Origin: Buchananella hordeovulneris
GTDB taxonomy: Bacteria > Actinomycetota > Actinomycetes > Actinomycetales > Actinomycetaceae
Length of the DNA stretch: 64,000 bases
Reading direction: 5' to 3'
NCBI RefSeq assembly: GCF_001907235.1
Contig: NZ_MQVS01000002.1
Coordinates: 1-64,000 of the forward strand
This document shows, piece after piece, positions 17,909-27,329 of this stretch (positions within the stretch are counted from its first letter, which is position 1; every line of letters begins with the position of its first letter). The notes under the pieces were generated by a model. It did not search any database and was not told where the DNA came from. It worked only from the letters and a program-made list of their open reading frames with translations. The position numbers were made by a program, and so were the translations under genes.

Positions 17909-18360
17909 TGAGTGACTTTGCGGATCTATACCAGCAAGTGATCCTGGACCATGCCCGCCGTCGGGTCGGGTCTGTCCGCTTGGCGCAGCCCACCGGTTCC
18001 TCGCACCAGGTCAATACCACGTGCGGGGACGAGGTGGACCTCGACGTCGTGGTGCGGGACGGGCGGCTGCAGGAGATCGGTTGGCAGGCGGAAGGCTGCT
18101 CCATCTCGCAAGCCTCCCTGTCGGTACTCAGCGAACTGCTGGTCGGGCGCCCGGTGGCGGAGGCGTTGGCGCTGATAGACCAATTCACGGCGTTGATGCA
18201 CGCGCGCGGCAACCCGGAAGGACTGGACCTAGAGGCCCTGGAAGACGGGGTGGCGTTTACGGGCGTGGCCAAGTTCCCGGCCCGCATCAAATGCGCACTG
18301 TTGGGCTGGATGGCAGCCAAGGACGCGATGGCCGCCTCCGGCGGCGAGGAAGGACTGTGA
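17908..18360 (+). CDS. sufU: SufU, Zn-dependent sulfur transfer protein
   Basis: 150 residues from ATG 17908. Conserved Zn/sulfur ligands: TTCGDEV (C and D), EGCSISQAS and ARIKCALLGW. The ~20-residue insertion between the second and third ligands marks SufU rather than IscU. SufU takes the persulfide from SufS. The stop overlaps the sufT ATG. Confidence 0.95.
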   Translation: MSDFADLYQQVILDHARRRVGSVRLAQPTGSSHQVNTTCGDEVDLDVVVRDGRLQEIGWQAEGCSISQASLSVLSELLVGRPVAEALALIDQFTALMHARGNPEGLDLEALEDGVAFTGVAKFPARIKCALLGWMAAKDAMAASGGEEGL

Positions 18361-18806
18361 TGGACAACCCGATGGCGGCGCCCACGCCGCAAGACCACGG
18401 CCCCGAGAAGCTCGCGGGCAAGGGGAGCGGTTGCGGGGGTGGCAGCGGTGGTTGCGGCTGCGGGCAACCGCAGGAAGAGTCGGGCTGCGGCCAGACCGCC
18501 CCGACGGCGGCCGACGTCGAGGAAGCCCTGCGGGACGTGATTGACCCGGAGCTGGGCATTAACGTCGTTGACCTCGGACTGCTCTACGGGGTCCATCTGG
18601 ACGGGGCAGGCAATGCCACCTTGGACATGACCCTGACCTCGGCGGCCTGCCCACTGACCGATGTCATTGAAGACCAGGCCTCCCAGGCGCTGGCCAGTTT
18701 GGTGACTTCCACGACAATCAACTGGGTATGGATGCCGCCGTGGGGACCAGACAAGATCACGGACGATGGGCGAGAGCAGCTGCGAGCCTTGGGATTCAAC
18801 GTCTGA
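18360..18806 (+). CDS. sufT: SufT/DUF59 protein with Cys/Gly-rich N-terminal extension
   Basis: 148 residues. The C-terminal ~100 are a DUF59/MIP18 domain (VIDPELGINVVDLGLLY, SAACPLTD with its conserved Cys, and WMPPWGPDKIT), as in Fe-S carriers of SUF loci. The first ~45 residues are unusual: flexible, Gly-rich, with C25, C32, C34 and C43. They could bind a metal or cluster; this is inference. It is the last gene of the operon, followed by a strong hairpin. Confidence 0.92.
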   Translation: MDNPMAAPTPQDHGPEKLAGKGSGCGGGSGGCGCGQPQEESGCGQTAPTAADVEEALRDVIDPELGINVVDLGLLYGVHLDGAGNATLDMTLTSAACPLTDVIEDQASQALASLVTSTTINWVWMPPWGPDKITDDGREQLRALGFNV

Positions 18807-18815
18807 CCAAGCAAA

Positions 18816-18852
18816 GTGGGGGGCGGGGCACGGTAAGTGCCCCGCCCCCCAC
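18816..18852. terminator. 16-bp perfect hairpin between convergent genes
   Basis: GTGGGGGGCGGGGCAC (18816-18831) and its exact complement (18837-18852) flank GGTAA. No T-run on either side. It lies between sufT (+) and the metallopeptidase (-), so it can serve both directions. Confidence 0.8.
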
Positions 18853-18863
18853 GCGCAATCCGG

Positions 18864-19778
18864 CTAGAGATCGTCCGTGGCGAACGTGTTGCACGCCGCC
18901 ATCGTGCCCTGCTCGTAACCGATCTTGAACCACTTCATACGTTGGGCGGCGGAGCCGTGCGTAAACGTGTCGGGACGGACTTGGCCGGATTGCGCCTCCT
19001 GAATCCGGTCGTCGCCCACGGCCTCGGCGGCATCCAGCGCCGACTGGACCTCGGCCTCGGTGGGCGGGGCCAGGAACGCTACGCCCGTTTCCGGATCGAT
19101 GGTGTTGGCGGCGTGGCCAACCCACATGCCGGCGTAGCAGTCGGCTTGCAGCTCGATACGAACCTGATCGGACTTCGGGCCGGTGTCCCGTCGGTTAGTG
19201 CGGTCGAAGGTGCCTTCCAGCTGCTGAATGTGGTGCCCGGCCTCGTGGGCCACGATGTAGGCCTGGGCCAGCGGCGCGTTCTGGGCACCCAGTTGTGTCT
19301 CCAGCAGCTGGAAGAACGATGTGTCGATGTAGATCGACTGATCCAACGGACAATAGAAAGGCCCGGTGGCTGACGAAGCCTGCCCGCAGCCGGAGCGGGT
19401 GGAGCCGGTGAACAGCTCCATCTCGGGCTGCACGTATTTGATGCCTGCTTCCTGCGGCAGCACCTTGCTCCACATGACGTCCACGCTTTCGATGGTGGCC
19501 AACATACGACAGTTCACGTCCTTGTTAGCGGCCAGCCCATCGACGCAGTGGGCGAGGCTGTCGTCTTGGCCGCCGCCCGCCCGGTCGGCCTCGTTTACGG
19601 CGGGTGCGGGTGCCCCGCCGCCGGCCAAACCGGTGAGATCGACTCCGGTGATATTGGAAAGGAGCACTAACAGTAGCGCTCCCACGATGCCCACGCCGCC
19701 GATGGTGCCCGCCATCTGCGGGCCAGAGCGGCGGCGCACCCGATTGGGGTTGGTGCGGATTCCGTCATTGAAAGTCAT
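18864..19778 (-). CDS. Neutral zinc metallopeptidase (YpfJ family), membrane-anchored
   Basis: 304 residues, ATG 19778 with GGGGGAAG upstream. The N terminus is cytoplasmic and basic; one membrane helix lies at ~25-45 (GTIGGVGIVGALLLVLL). The outer domain has YIVAHEAGHHIQQLEG with the HExxH zinc site, two Cys pairs and a later Glu region (ELQADCYAGMWVGH). This is the putative neutral zinc metallopeptidase family; the substrate is unknown. Confidence 0.9.
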   Translation of the reverse strand: MTFNDGIRTNPNRVRRRSGPQMAGTIGGVGIVGALLLVLLSNITGVDLTGLAGGGAPAPAVNEADRAGGGQDDSLAHCVDGLAANKDVNCRMLATIESVDVMWSKVLPQEAGIKYVQPEMELFTGSTRSGCGQASSATGPFYCPLDQSIYIDTSFFQLLETQLGAQNAPLAQAYIVAHEAGHHIQQLEGTFDRTNRRDTGPKSDQVRIELQADCYAGMWVGHAANTIDPETGVAFLAPPTEAEVQSALDAAEAVGDDRIQEAQSGQVRPDTFTHGSAAQRMKWFKIGYEQGTMAACNTFATDDL

Positions 19779-19816
19779 GGCTTCCCCCTATTTTCCTTGC
19801 CGCCATGTTACGCAGG

Positions 19817-19822
19817 TAGCAT
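19817..19822 (+). promoter_or_regulatory. -10 hexamer TAGCAT, leaderless candidate
   Basis: TAGCAT (TAnnnT) ends 8 nt before the GTG start of the ABC-F gene, and no ribosome-binding site lies between them. This fits a transcript starting at or near the start codon. Confidence 0.35.
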
Positions 19823-19830
19823 CCCTCCTT

Positions 19831-21465
19831 GTGATTAGTGCCCAGGATGTCTCGATTGCTATTGGCGACCGGCAGTTGCTGTCCGCCGCCACTTTCCGTA
19901 TCGACGCGGGCATGCGCGTGGGGTTAGTGGGGCGCAATGGCGCTGGGAAAACGACGCTCACTAAGCTGTTGGCTGAAGGCGGGGGCGCGACCGGGACCAG
20001 CGAGCTGGAAACTGGCGCTATTGCCTATGCGGGCACCATCCGGAAAAAGGGCACGATCGGCTATCTACCGCAAGACCCACGCACCGGGGATCTTACGCAG
20101 CTGGCCCGGGACCGGGTGTTGGCGGCGCGTGGCATAGATGTGCTGCTGCAGCGCATTGCGCGGGCCGAGGCCGCCATGGCTAAGGAAACGGGGGATAAGC
20201 AGGTCAAGGCGATGGAACGCTACGCGCGCCTGGACCACGAGTTTGCGGTAGCGGGCGGTTACGCCGCGCATGCCGAGGCGGCCCGCATCTGTGCGGCCCT
20301 CGGTCTGGACAATCGGGTGCTGTCCCAGCCGCTGCAGACCCTGTCAGGTGGGCAGCGGCGGCGCGTTGAGCTCGCCCGCATCTTGTTTTCCGAGGCGGAC
20401 ACCCTGCTGCTTGATGAGCCCACCAACCACCTGGATCACGACTCGATCCTGTGGCTGCGGGAGTACCTGCGGGCCTACCCGGGGGGTCTGGTATTGATCT
20501 CCCACGACGTGGAGCTGCTGCGCGACACCGTCAACCACGTTTTCTACCTCGACGCGAACCGGGGCGTGCTAGACGTGTACAACCTGGGTTGGGACGCCTA
20601 CCTGCGGCAGCGAGCCGACGACGACAAACGGCGAGCGCGCGAGCGGGCCAGCGCCGAGAAGAAGGCGGCCGCGTTGCGGGCGCAGGGGGAGAAGATGCGC
20701 GCCAAGGCCACGAAGGCCGTGGCCGCGCAGCAAATGCTGCGGCGGGCCGAGGAGCTGCTGGCGGGGACCGCGGCAACCCCCGTCCGGGAAAAGGTCGCGG
20801 CTTTGCGTTTCCCGACCCCGGCTCCCTGCGGCAAAACCCCTCTCGCGGCGACGGGCCTGACCAAGGACTACGGTTCCTTGGAGGTCTTCCGTGGGGTGGA
20901 CCTGGCCATCGACCGCGGCTCGCGCGTGGTGGTGCTCGGTTTGAATGGGGCGGGCAAGACCACCCTGCTGCGGCTGCTGGCAGGCATTGAGGAACCCACC
21001 AGCGGGCGGGTGGAGGCCGGGCACGGCCTGCGGCTCGGCTACTACGCGCAGGAACACGAGACCTTGGATCCGCAGGCCACGGTCGTGGAGAACCTCCGCC
21101 ACGCCGCGCCGGGCCTAGATGACACGGCAGTGCGGTCCGTGTTGGGCTCGTTCCTGTTTTCCGGGGCGGACGCCGACAAGCCGACGGCGGTGCTGTCGGG
21201 CGGCGAGAAGACCCGCTTGGCCCTGGCCACCCTGGTGGTGAGCGCAGCCAACGTGCTGCTGCTGGACGAACCCACCAACAACCTGGACCCGGCCTCGCGG
21301 GCCGAGGTCCTGCGGGCGCTGGCCACCTATGAGGGGGCGGTCGTGCTGGTGACGCACGACCCCGGTGCCGTCACTGCGTTGGCCCCCGATCGGGTGTTGC
21401 TCCTGCCGGATGGCGACGAGGACCTGTGGAGCGAGGACTACTTAGCGCTCGTCAATCTCGCCTGA
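19831..21465 (+). CDS. ABC-F family ATPase
   Basis: 544 residues from GTG 19831; the frame is open upstream but without conserved sequence. Two ABC cassettes lack membrane segments: Walker A GLVGRNGAGKTTL and VVVLGLNGAGKTTL; signatures TLSGGQRRRVELAR and VLSGGEKTRLALAT. The charged linker (~240-310, rich in Arg, Ala, Lys, Glu) is the P-site tRNA interaction motif of ABC-F translation factors. A ribosome-acting role is likely; resistance against a drug cannot be claimed. It is divergent from the metallopeptidase gene. Confidence 0.92.
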   Translation: MISAQDVSIAIGDRQLLSAATFRIDAGMRVGLVGRNGAGKTTLTKLLAEGGGATGTSELETGAIAYAGTIRKKGTIGYLPQDPRTGDLTQLARDRVLAARGIDVLLQRIARAEAAMAKETGDKQVKAMERYARLDHEFAVAGGYAAHAEAARICAALGLDNRVLSQPLQTLSGGQRRRVELARILFSEADTLLLDEPTNHLDHDSILWLREYLRAYPGGLVLISHDVELLRDTVNHVFYLDANRGVLDVYNLGWDAYLRQRADDDKRRARERASAEKKAAALRAQGEKMRAKATKAVAAQQMLRRAEELLAGTAATPVREKVAALRFPTPAPCGKTPLAATGLTKDYGSLEVFRGVDLAIDRGSRVVVLGLNGAGKTTLLRLLAGIEEPTSGRVEAGHGLRLGYYAQEHETLDPQATVVENLRHAAPGLDDTAVRSVLGSFLFSGADADKPTAVLSGGEKTRLALATLVVSAANVLLLDEPTNNLDPASRAEVLRALATYEGAVVLVTHDPGAVTALAPDRVLLLPDGDEDLWSEDYLALVNLA

Positions 21466-21684
21466 GGCAGGCTCCAGGGCAACCAGCTCGGCGTGCCAGT
21501 TGCGGGCGGTGACGTAGTCCAAAAAATCCGGGGCATGCGTAGCGCAGCTGGGCCAGTCCTTGGCACGGGCCCACGGCAGGTTCGGGTTGCGCCAGCGCAC
21601 CAGCACGGTCGCGGCGGCGCCACATTGGCGGGCACGGCATATCTCCACGCGCCAGACCTTAGCGCGGTCCTGCCCGCCCGCCAA
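21442..21684 (-). CDS. Small conserved actinobacterial Cys protein
   Basis: 80 residues if started at TTG 21684, 68 if at GTG 21648, which has AAGG upstream and fits family length. The pattern ICRARQCGAAATVLVRWRNP, then WPSCATHAPDFLDYV, resembles a widespread actinobacterial family with CxxxxC and CxxH, probably a small zinc-binding fold. No function is known. The 3' end overlaps the ABC-F gene by 24 bp, converging. Confidence 0.7.
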   Translation of the reverse strand: MAGGQDRAKVWRVEICRARQCGAAATVLVRWRNPNLPWARAKDWPSCATHAPDFLDYVTARNWHAELVALEPASGEIDER

Positions 21685-21788
21685 GACCTGCCGGAGGTCG
21701 GATTTTGTGTGGCACGCACAGAACCTTCCCGGAGGTTCGTGGGAATTGGTGGTCGCTCCGGCGCGCCGCGAGTGTCACGATTGGAGGT

Positions 21789-22499
21789 ATGACTCAAGCC
21801 CGATCTATTTTTGTAACCGGGGCCTCGACCGGCATTGGGGCCGCCATCGCCGCGCATTTCCTCGCGGCCGGAGACCAAGTCGCCACCCTGTCGCGGTCCG
21901 GAAAGGGCCCGCAGGGCGCCCTGAACCTGGCCGGTTCCGTCGCCGATGCTGGTGACGTGGAGGCGGCCTTCGCGGCGGCGGAGGCCGCGCACGGCCCCGT
22001 CTCGGTGCTGGTGGCCAATGCGGGCATCACGCGTGACACGCTGCTGATGCGCATGAGCGAGGCCGATTGGGACGATGTCATCGCGACTAACCTCACCGGG
22101 GTGCAGCGCGTCGTGCGGCGGGCTATTACCCCGATGATCAAGGCCCGGCATGGGCGCATCATCGCCATTTCCTCCGTGGTGGGCATGTTGGGTTCGCCCG
22201 GGCAGGTGGCCTACGCGGCCGCCAAGGCGGGACTGATCGGTTTGGTGCGTTCTCTCACCCGCGAAGTAGGTGGACGGGGTATTACTGCCAATGTGGTAGC
22301 GCCGGGCTTCGTGGATACCGCCATGACACAGGTGCTCCCGGACAAGCTCAAGTCCGACTACCTCCAACGCATTCCGGCCGGACGCTTCGGTGAGGTCGAC
22401 GACATCGCGGCAGCGGTGGGCTTCCTTGCCTCCCCGCAGGCCGGTTACATCTCAGGTGCTGTGCTGCCGGTAGATGGTGGCGTTGGCATGGGTCACTGA
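21789..22499 (+). CDS. fabG: FabG, 3-oxoacyl-ACP reductase
   Basis: 236 residues, ATG 21789 with GGAGG at 21783. SDR fold: cofactor motif VTGASTGIGAA near 9, NAG near 73 and the catalytic Ser-Tyr-Lys set (ISSVVGMLGSPGQVAYAAAKAG). NADPH-dependent reduction step of fatty-acid elongation. It pairs with fabI 13 bp on, the same arrangement as mabA-inhA in mycobacteria, though here the acids are presumably ordinary. Confidence 0.93.
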   Translation: MTQARSIFVTGASTGIGAAIAAHFLAAGDQVATLSRSGKGPQGALNLAGSVADAGDVEAAFAAAEAAHGPVSVLVANAGITRDTLLMRMSEADWDDVIATNLTGVQRVVRRAITPMIKARHGRIIAISSVVGMLGSPGQVAYAAAKAGLIGLVRSLTREVGGRGITANVVAPGFVDTAMTQVLPDKLKSDYLQRIPAGRFGEVDDIAAAVGFLASPQAGYISGAVLPVDGGVGMGH

Positions 22500-22512
22500 A
22501 CGAAAGGTAGCT

Positions 22513-23280
22513 ATGTCTCTGCTCGCTGGTCGCAACATTCTGGTCACTGGGGTGCTGCGCGACAACTCGATCGCTTTCCACGTGGCACGCCTGGCGCAAG
22601 AACAGGGCGCCACTGTGGTGCTCACGGCCTTCGGGCGGGCCGCCAAGCTGACTGAGCTGGCCGCCCGGCGCTTGCCCACCGCGCCTGCCATCGTCCCGCT
22701 GGACGTCACCAACGACGACGATCTGGCCGCCCTGGCCGAGCGGGTGGGCCAGCACGTGGACCGGTTAGACGCGGTCGTCCACTCCATTGGGTTTGCCCCC
22801 CAGTCCGTGATGGGAGGTAACTTCCTGGCCGGGCAGTGGAGTGATGTGGCCGTGGCGGTGGAAACCTCAGCCTTTTCCCTGAAATCGCTGGCGGTGGCCA
22901 CGCAGCCGCTGCTGAGCGCTGGGGGAGCGATCGTGGGGCTGACCTTCGACGCCTCCGTGGCTTGGCCCGTGTACGACTGGATGGGGGTAGCGAAGGCCGC
23001 TTTCGAGTCGACGGCCCGCTACTTGGCCCGCGATCTGGGGCCGAGTGGAATCCGGGTCAATCTGGTGTCTGCTGGACCGATCCGCACCACCGCGGCCACC
23101 TCCATCCCCGGATTCGCGGAGATGGAGTCCCGGTGGGGGGAGCGCGCCCCGCTGGGGTGGGACGTCAACGACCCGGAACCGACCGCCCGCGCCGTGGTGG
23201 CGCTGTGCTCGGAGTGGTTCCCGGCGACCACCGGGGAGATCGTGCACGTCGACGGCGGGGTGCACGCCCTCGGACAGTGA
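22513..23280 (+). CDS. fabI: FabI, enoyl-ACP reductase
   Basis: 255 residues, ATG 22513 with GAAAGG upstream. SDR variant with the Tyr-x6-Lys active site in VYDWMGVAKAAFES and the InhA/FabI entry TGVLRDNSIAFHVA. It reduces the enoyl double bond with NADH; the family is the target of triclosan and, in mycobacteria, isoniazid adduct. Co-transcribed with fabG and ended by a hairpin. Confidence 0.94.
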   Translation: MSLLAGRNILVTGVLRDNSIAFHVARLAQEQGATVVLTAFGRAAKLTELAARRLPTAPAIVPLDVTNDDDLAALAERVGQHVDRLDAVVHSIGFAPQSVMGGNFLAGQWSDVAVAVETSAFSLKSLAVATQPLLSAGGAIVGLTFDASVAWPVYDWMGVAKAAFESTARYLARDLGPSGIRVNLVSAGPIRTTAATSIPGFAEMESRWGERAPLGWDVNDPEPTARAVVALCSEWFPATTGEIVHVDGGVHALGQ

Positions 23281-23290
23281 TTGCCGCCGC

Positions 23291-23327
23291 GACCGCCGGG
23301 TAGTTGACAAGTAGCTGCCCGGCGGTC
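23291..23327 (+). terminator. Hairpin after fabI
   Basis: GACCGCCGGG (23291-23300) pairs with CCCGGCGGTC (23318-23327), with TAG/CTG extending the stem inward. CCTTATT follows, a weak T-rich tail. It lies immediately before the next gene's start region. Confidence 0.6.
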
Positions 23328-23339
23328 CTTATTGGAGGC

Positions 23340-23819
23340 GTGAGCAAAACTTTGATCCTCGCCCGGCACGCGGAAGCCGAATTCGACGCCATAACCGACG
23401 CGGCCCGCCGCCTGACCGCCAAGGGACAGGCGTGTGCCATCAAACTGGGCTTTGAGCTGGCCAAGCGGGTGCCAGCGGTCGACCTAGCGATTGTCTCGGC
23501 CGCCGCCCGCACCCAGGAGACCTATTCGCTGGCCGCGCAGAGTCTGCCCGTGGCTGCCTACGAGCGCTCGGCTGACCTCTACAACGCCTCGGTGGGGGAA
23601 CTGTTGGCGAGTGTCGCCGAGCTGGCCCCCGAACTGGACACGGTGCTCTTCGTCGGGCACGAGCCGACCATTTCGGGAGCCGGTAGCGTGCTGACCTCGC
23701 AGCCTGCGCCCGCCGACGCTCTCGCTTTCGGTATTCCCACGGGCACGGCGCTGGTGTTGGCGATGCCAGCGGGGTGGCAGGGGCCGGGGGACCTGCTGGA
23801 AGTGATCTACACCCACTGA
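23340..23819 (+). CDS. SixA-like histidine phosphatase
   Basis: 159 residues. The RHG-like motif LILARHAEAEF near 5 and the second His in VLFVGHEPTISG mark the histidine phosphatase superfamily, short SixA-type. In actinobacteria it often lies by fabI. GTG 23340 has GGAGG only 1 nt upstream, which is too close; TTG 23352 is the alternative. The 3' end overlaps serB by 13 bp on the other strand. Confidence 0.85.
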   Translation: MSKTLILARHAEAEFDAITDAARRLTAKGQACAIKLGFELAKRVPAVDLAIVSAAARTQETYSLAAQSLPVAAYERSADLYNASVGELLASVAELAPELDTVLFVGHEPTISGAGSVLTSQPAPADALAFGIPTGTALVLAMPAGWQGPGDLLEVIYTH

Positions 23820-24706
23820 GGGTGCCGCCAGATTGCCGCCGCGACCGCGCCGAGGTGCGGCAGTGTGAGCACAACGTCGGCGGCGGCTCGCGCAGCGGGT
23901 TTGCCGCACAGGGCGATCGACAGCTCGGCGGCAGCGAACATGTCGAGGTCGTTGGCGCCGTCACCGACCGCCACGGTGTCACGCAAGCCGCTGCGCGCCG
24001 ACCAGTCGCGCAACAGGGCGGCCTTAGCAGCCCGATCAATTACCGGGCCGACGGTGGTGCCGGTCAGGTGACCCGCCTGACTGCCCAACGTGTTGGCTGC
24101 CGTCAGGTCCAACCCGAGCTGGGCCGCCAGGGGCGCGAGCACTTCGCTAAAGCCTCCAGAGACGGCACCGATCTGTCCGCCGTACGCATGCACCATGGCC
24201 GCTAGCTGCGCAGCAAAGGGCCGGGGGGTGAGGGAGGCGGCAACTGCCGTCAGGGTGCTCGTTGGCAGCCCGGCGAGCGTGGACACCCGCGCCGTCAGGC
24301 TGGTCGCGAAGTCCAACTCGCCGCGCATCGCGGCCTCTGTCAGCGCCGCCACCTGCGCGCGTTTGCCCGCCGCCTGCGCCAACTCTTCGATTACTTCCTC
24401 GGCGATGAGCGTGGAATCAACGTCGGAAACCAAGAGGATCGGACCCCGGGCGGCGCTCGGCACGGCAACGATGTCGCAGCCCTCCTCAGCTGCCGTTGGC
24501 CAGCGTGCGAGCACGGTTTGGGCCGCCGCGGTCAGGGGGGTGGCGCTCTGTAGATCCACCACCACCAGGTCCGGCGCCCACTCTTGTACGGTGGAGGACG
24601 TCACGACCCCGGCGGCTTGGAGGGCCGCCTGCAGCTGCGGCACGGCGGTGGCAGCGCGCGGGTGGGCCAGGCAACGCCCAGCCCACCCGGAAGCAAAGTC
24701 GGTCAC
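23807..24706 (-). CDS. serB: Phosphoserine phosphatase
   Basis: 299 residues, GTG start. HAD enzyme with nucleophile motif [20 protein letters not shown] (D-x-D) at ~93, motif II region and [21 protein letters not shown] near 240, as in SerB; an ACT-like N-terminal region of ~90 residues precedes. It makes serine from phosphoserine. It overlaps the glgC stop by 4 bp (GTGA), so serine synthesis is coupled to glgC expression here. Confidence 0.92.
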   Translation of the reverse strand: MTDFASGWAGRCLAHPRAATAVPQLQAALQAAGVVTSSTVQEWAPDLVVVDLQSATPLTAAAQTVLARWPTAAEEGCDIVAVPSAARGPILLVSDVDSTLIAEEVIEELAQAAGKRAQVAALTEAAMRGELDFATSLTARVSTLAGLPTSTLTAVAASLTPRPFAAQLAAMVHAYGGQIGAVSGGFSEVLAPLAAQLGLDLTAANTLGSQAGHLTGTTVGPVIDRAAKAALLRDWSARSGLRDTVAVGDGANDLDMFAAAELSIALCGKPAARAAADVVLTLPHLGAVAAAIWRHPQWV

Positions 24707-25953
24707 GGCGTGACTATAGCGCCCTTGGGGACCACCGTCAGTCCGGATTCGGTGACCGTGAAGCCGCGCGCAATGTCATGTTCGCGGTCCATCCCGATCT
24801 GGGCGTGCTCCTGGATGGTTACGTGTTTGTCCACGATTGCGTGCTGCACCACTGCGTTACGTCCGACGTTGACCCCGTCCAGCAGCACAGCTTGGCGCAC
24901 CGAGGACCACGAGTTGACCCGGACCCCGGGCGAGAGTACCGAGTTGAACACCTCGCCGCCGGAGACGATCACCCCCGGGGAGACAATCGAGTCGATGGCG
25001 TGGCCTTGCCGTTCATAGGCCCCGTACACGAACTTGGCCGGCGGCACCGTGACATCCACCCCGGCGTAGAGCGGCCAGGCCGAGTTGTAGAGGTTAAAGA
25101 TGGGGGTGACCGATATAAGGTCCTGGTTGGCCTCGAAGTATGCGTCGAGGGTTCCCACATCGCGCCAATAGTTGCGATCCCGATCAGTTGAGCCGGGCAC
25201 GTCGTTGAACGTGAAGTCGTACACCCCGGCCGCTTGCTGGGCCACAAACCACGGCACGATCGAGCCGCCCATGTCGTGCTTAGATTCTTCATTGCTAGCA
25301 TCCACCGTGAGGGCGTCCTGCAGGGCAGCGGCAGAAAAAACATAGTTGCCCATTGAAGCCAACACTTCGTCCGGCGAATCGGGCAGCCCCGGGGTGGAGG
25401 CAGGCTTTTCCACAAACTGGTGAATTACCCCGGGGGCCTCGGGGAGCGTCTCGATGATGCCGAACTGATCCGCCTGGGACTTCGGCTGGCGGATACCGGC
25501 GACCGTCAGCGGCAGGCCGGAGGCGATGTGATGCTCCACCATCTGGGAAAAGTCCATCCGGTAGATGTTGTCCGCTCCGACGATGAGGACGTAGTCGGGC
25601 CGCTCGTCGTCCAGAATGTTGAGGGACTGGTAGATGGCGTCGGCACTGCCCAAAAACCAGTGCTTGCCGCGCCGCTGCTGCGCCGGTACGGGCGCGATGT
25701 AGTTGGCGAACAAGTTAGACAAACGCCAGCTCTTGGCGATATGCCGGTCTAGGCTGTGTGACTTGTACTGTGTCAACACCACTACCTTGAGATACCCGGA
25801 GTTCACGATGTTGGACAGGGCGAAGTCGATCAGCCGATAGGTGCCGCCGAACGGAACGGCTGGTTTTGCGCGGTCAACGGTCAGCGGCATCAACCGTTTG
25901 CCTTCGCCCCCGGCCAGGACAATACAAAGAACTCTGTGTGCAGGCATGGTCAT
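24703..25953 (-). CDS. glgC: Glucose-1-phosphate adenylyltransferase
   Basis: 416 residues. It makes ADP-glucose. The pyrophosphorylase motif [20 protein letters not shown] is split at residue ~14; FVEKP and the C-terminal left-handed beta-helix ([15 protein letters not shown]) are intact. ATG 25953 or ATG 25947 may start; a -10-like TAGAGT (minus strand, 25959-25954) leaves exactly 6 nt before the second ATG, so a leaderless start there is plausible. Divergent from glgA. Confidence 0.95.
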   Translation of the reverse strand: MTMPAHRVLCIVLAGGEGKRLMPLTVDRAKPAVPFGGTYRLIDFALSNIVNSGYLKVVVLTQYKSHSLDRHIAKSWRLSNLFANYIAPVPAQQRRGKHWFLGSADAIYQSLNILDDERPDYVLIVGADNIYRMDFSQMVEHHIASGLPLTVAGIRQPKSQADQFGIIETLPEAPGVIHQFVEKPASTPGLPDSPDEVLASMGNYVFSAAALQDALTVDASNEESKHDMGGSIVPWFVAQQAAGVYDFTFNDVPGSTDRDRNYWRDVGTLDAYFEANQDLISVTPIFNLYNSAWPLYAGVDVTVPPAKFVYGAYERQGHAIDSIVSPGVIVSGGEVFNSVLSPGVRVNSWSSVRQAVLLDGVNVGRNAVVQHAIVDKHVTIQEHAQIGMDREHDIARGFTVTESGLTVVPKGAIVTP

Positions 25954-25959
25954 ACTCTA
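25954..25959 (-). promoter_or_regulatory. -10 hexamer TAGAGT of glgC
   Basis: TAGAGT on the minus strand directly precedes ATG 25953 and lies 6 nt before ATG 25947, with no ribosome-binding site. The divergent interval to glgA is 127 bp. Confidence 0.35.
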
Positions 25960-26080
25960 TGGCGCTTCCCTAGCCTGCGGGCAGCAAACGACGGACAAGA
26001 TTTCCCGGTTGTATTGCTCCCTGTACCTGTCCCGGGCCCGGTAGCGTTGAGCCTGTAGGCCAGCAAAGGAGTTAGGTGCC

Positions 26081-27286
26081 ATGCGGATCGATTTACTGAC
26101 GCGGGAATACCCGCCTCACGTTTACGGAGGGGCGGGCGTGCATGTGGAGGAACTGGCCAGGGTCTTGCGGCCGCTGGTGCAGGTCCGGGTCCACACCTTT
26201 GATGGGCAGCGGGACGAGCCGGGGGTCGTCGGCTACTCCGACATGCCAGAGCTGGCGCAGGCCAACCCGGCCTTGAAAACTTTCGGGGTCGATCTGCAGA
26301 TGGCCGCCGGGGTGGAGGGCACGGAGCTGGTGCATTCCCACACCTGGTACGCCAACCTGGCCGGGCACCTAGCCAGCTTGCTGCACGATGTGCCGCACGT
26401 GATCTCGGCCCACTCGTTGGAGCCGCTGCGCCCGTGGAAGGCCGAGCAGCTGGGCGGTGGCTATCGCCTGTCGCTGTGGGCCGAGCACACCGCCTACACG
26501 GCGGCCGCCCGCATCATCGCGGTCTCCGGCGGGATGCGTGACGACATTTTGCGCGCCTACCCGCATCTGGACCCAGACAAGATCGAGGTCATTCACAACG
26601 GTATCGACTTGACAGACTGGGTAGCGCCGGGGGAGGCCGACGCCGAATTTGTGGCGCAAGTGCGTCGCAAATGGGGGATAGACGAAACCCGCCCGGGAGT
26701 GGTTTTTGTCGGTCGAATAACGCGGCAAAAGGGCCTACCTCATCTACTGCGGGCGGCCGAGCAGCTGCCGAGCGAGGTGCAGCTCATCCTGTGTGCCGGG
26801 GCGCCGGACACCCCCGATATTGAGCAGGAAGTCAAGGAGCTGGTGGACCGGCTGCGCGAGAAACGTGACGGCATTGTCTGGATTGGGCAGAAGTTGCCAC
26901 GGCGGGAGCTGATCGCCGTCATGACGGCGGCGAACGTTTTTGTCACCCCCTCCATCTACGAACCCCTGGGCATCGTCAACCTGGAGGCAATGGCGGTTAA
27001 TCTGCCGGTAGTTGGTACCGCCACCGGTGGAATCCCCGAGGTTATTGTCGATGGAAAGACCGGTCTGCTGGTGCCAATTGATCAGGTGCCTGACGGCACC
27101 GGCACCCCGGTCGATCCGCGAGCCTTCGAGGCGGATCTGGCTGCCGCCCTGGTCCAAGTGTTGGCCGATCCCACCACAGCGGCCCAAATGGGGCAGGCGG
27201 GTCGCCAGCGGGTCGAGAGGCACTTCACCTGGCAGCAGATCGCCCACCAGACAGTGGACCTCTACCAGCGGGTCTTACAGGCCTGA
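26081..27286 (+). CDS. glgA: GT4 glycogen synthase / maltose-1-phosphate synthase
   Basis: 401 residues, ATG 26081 with AAAGGAG at 26066. GT-B fold: GGAGVHVEELAR at the N terminus, VSGGMRDDIL, GRITRQKGLPHLLRA and the GT4 E-x7-E in YEPLGIVNLEAMA. This is the actinobacterial type; its mycobacterial relative (Rv1212c, GlgM) uses ADP-glucose to make maltose-1-phosphate for the GlgE pathway. No glgE or glgB is in the window, so which product applies is open. Confidence 0.92.
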   Translation: MRIDLLTREYPPHVYGGAGVHVEELARVLRPLVQVRVHTFDGQRDEPGVVGYSDMPELAQANPALKTFGVDLQMAAGVEGTELVHSHTWYANLAGHLASLLHDVPHVISAHSLEPLRPWKAEQLGGGYRLSLWAEHTAYTAAARIIAVSGGMRDDILRAYPHLDPDKIEVIHNGIDLTDWVAPGEADAEFVAQVRRKWGIDETRPGVVFVGRITRQKGLPHLLRAAEQLPSEVQLILCAGAPDTPDIEQEVKELVDRLREKRDGIVWIGQKLPRRELIAVMTAANVFVTPSIYEPLGIVNLEAMAVNLPVVGTATGGIPEVIVDGKTGLLVPIDQVPDGTGTPVDPRAFEADLAAALVQVLADPTTAAQMGQAGRQRVERHFTWQQIAHQTVDLYQRVLQA

Positions 27287-27317
27287 GTGTTGCGTAAAGC
27301 CAAAGTGCACGTGCGGG

Positions 27318-27323
27318 TAGGGT
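27318..27323 (+). promoter_or_regulatory. -10 hexamer TAGGGT, leaderless candidate
   Basis: TAGGGT ends 6 nt before ATG 27330 and no Shine-Dalgarno is present. glgA ends only 43 bp upstream. Confidence 0.35.
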
Positions 27324-27329
27324 GACGCC

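Noticed and set aside
19831-21465. Antibiotic resistance ABC-F
   Set aside because: ABC-F membership is clear, but no feature separates a resistance protein from housekeeping translation factors.
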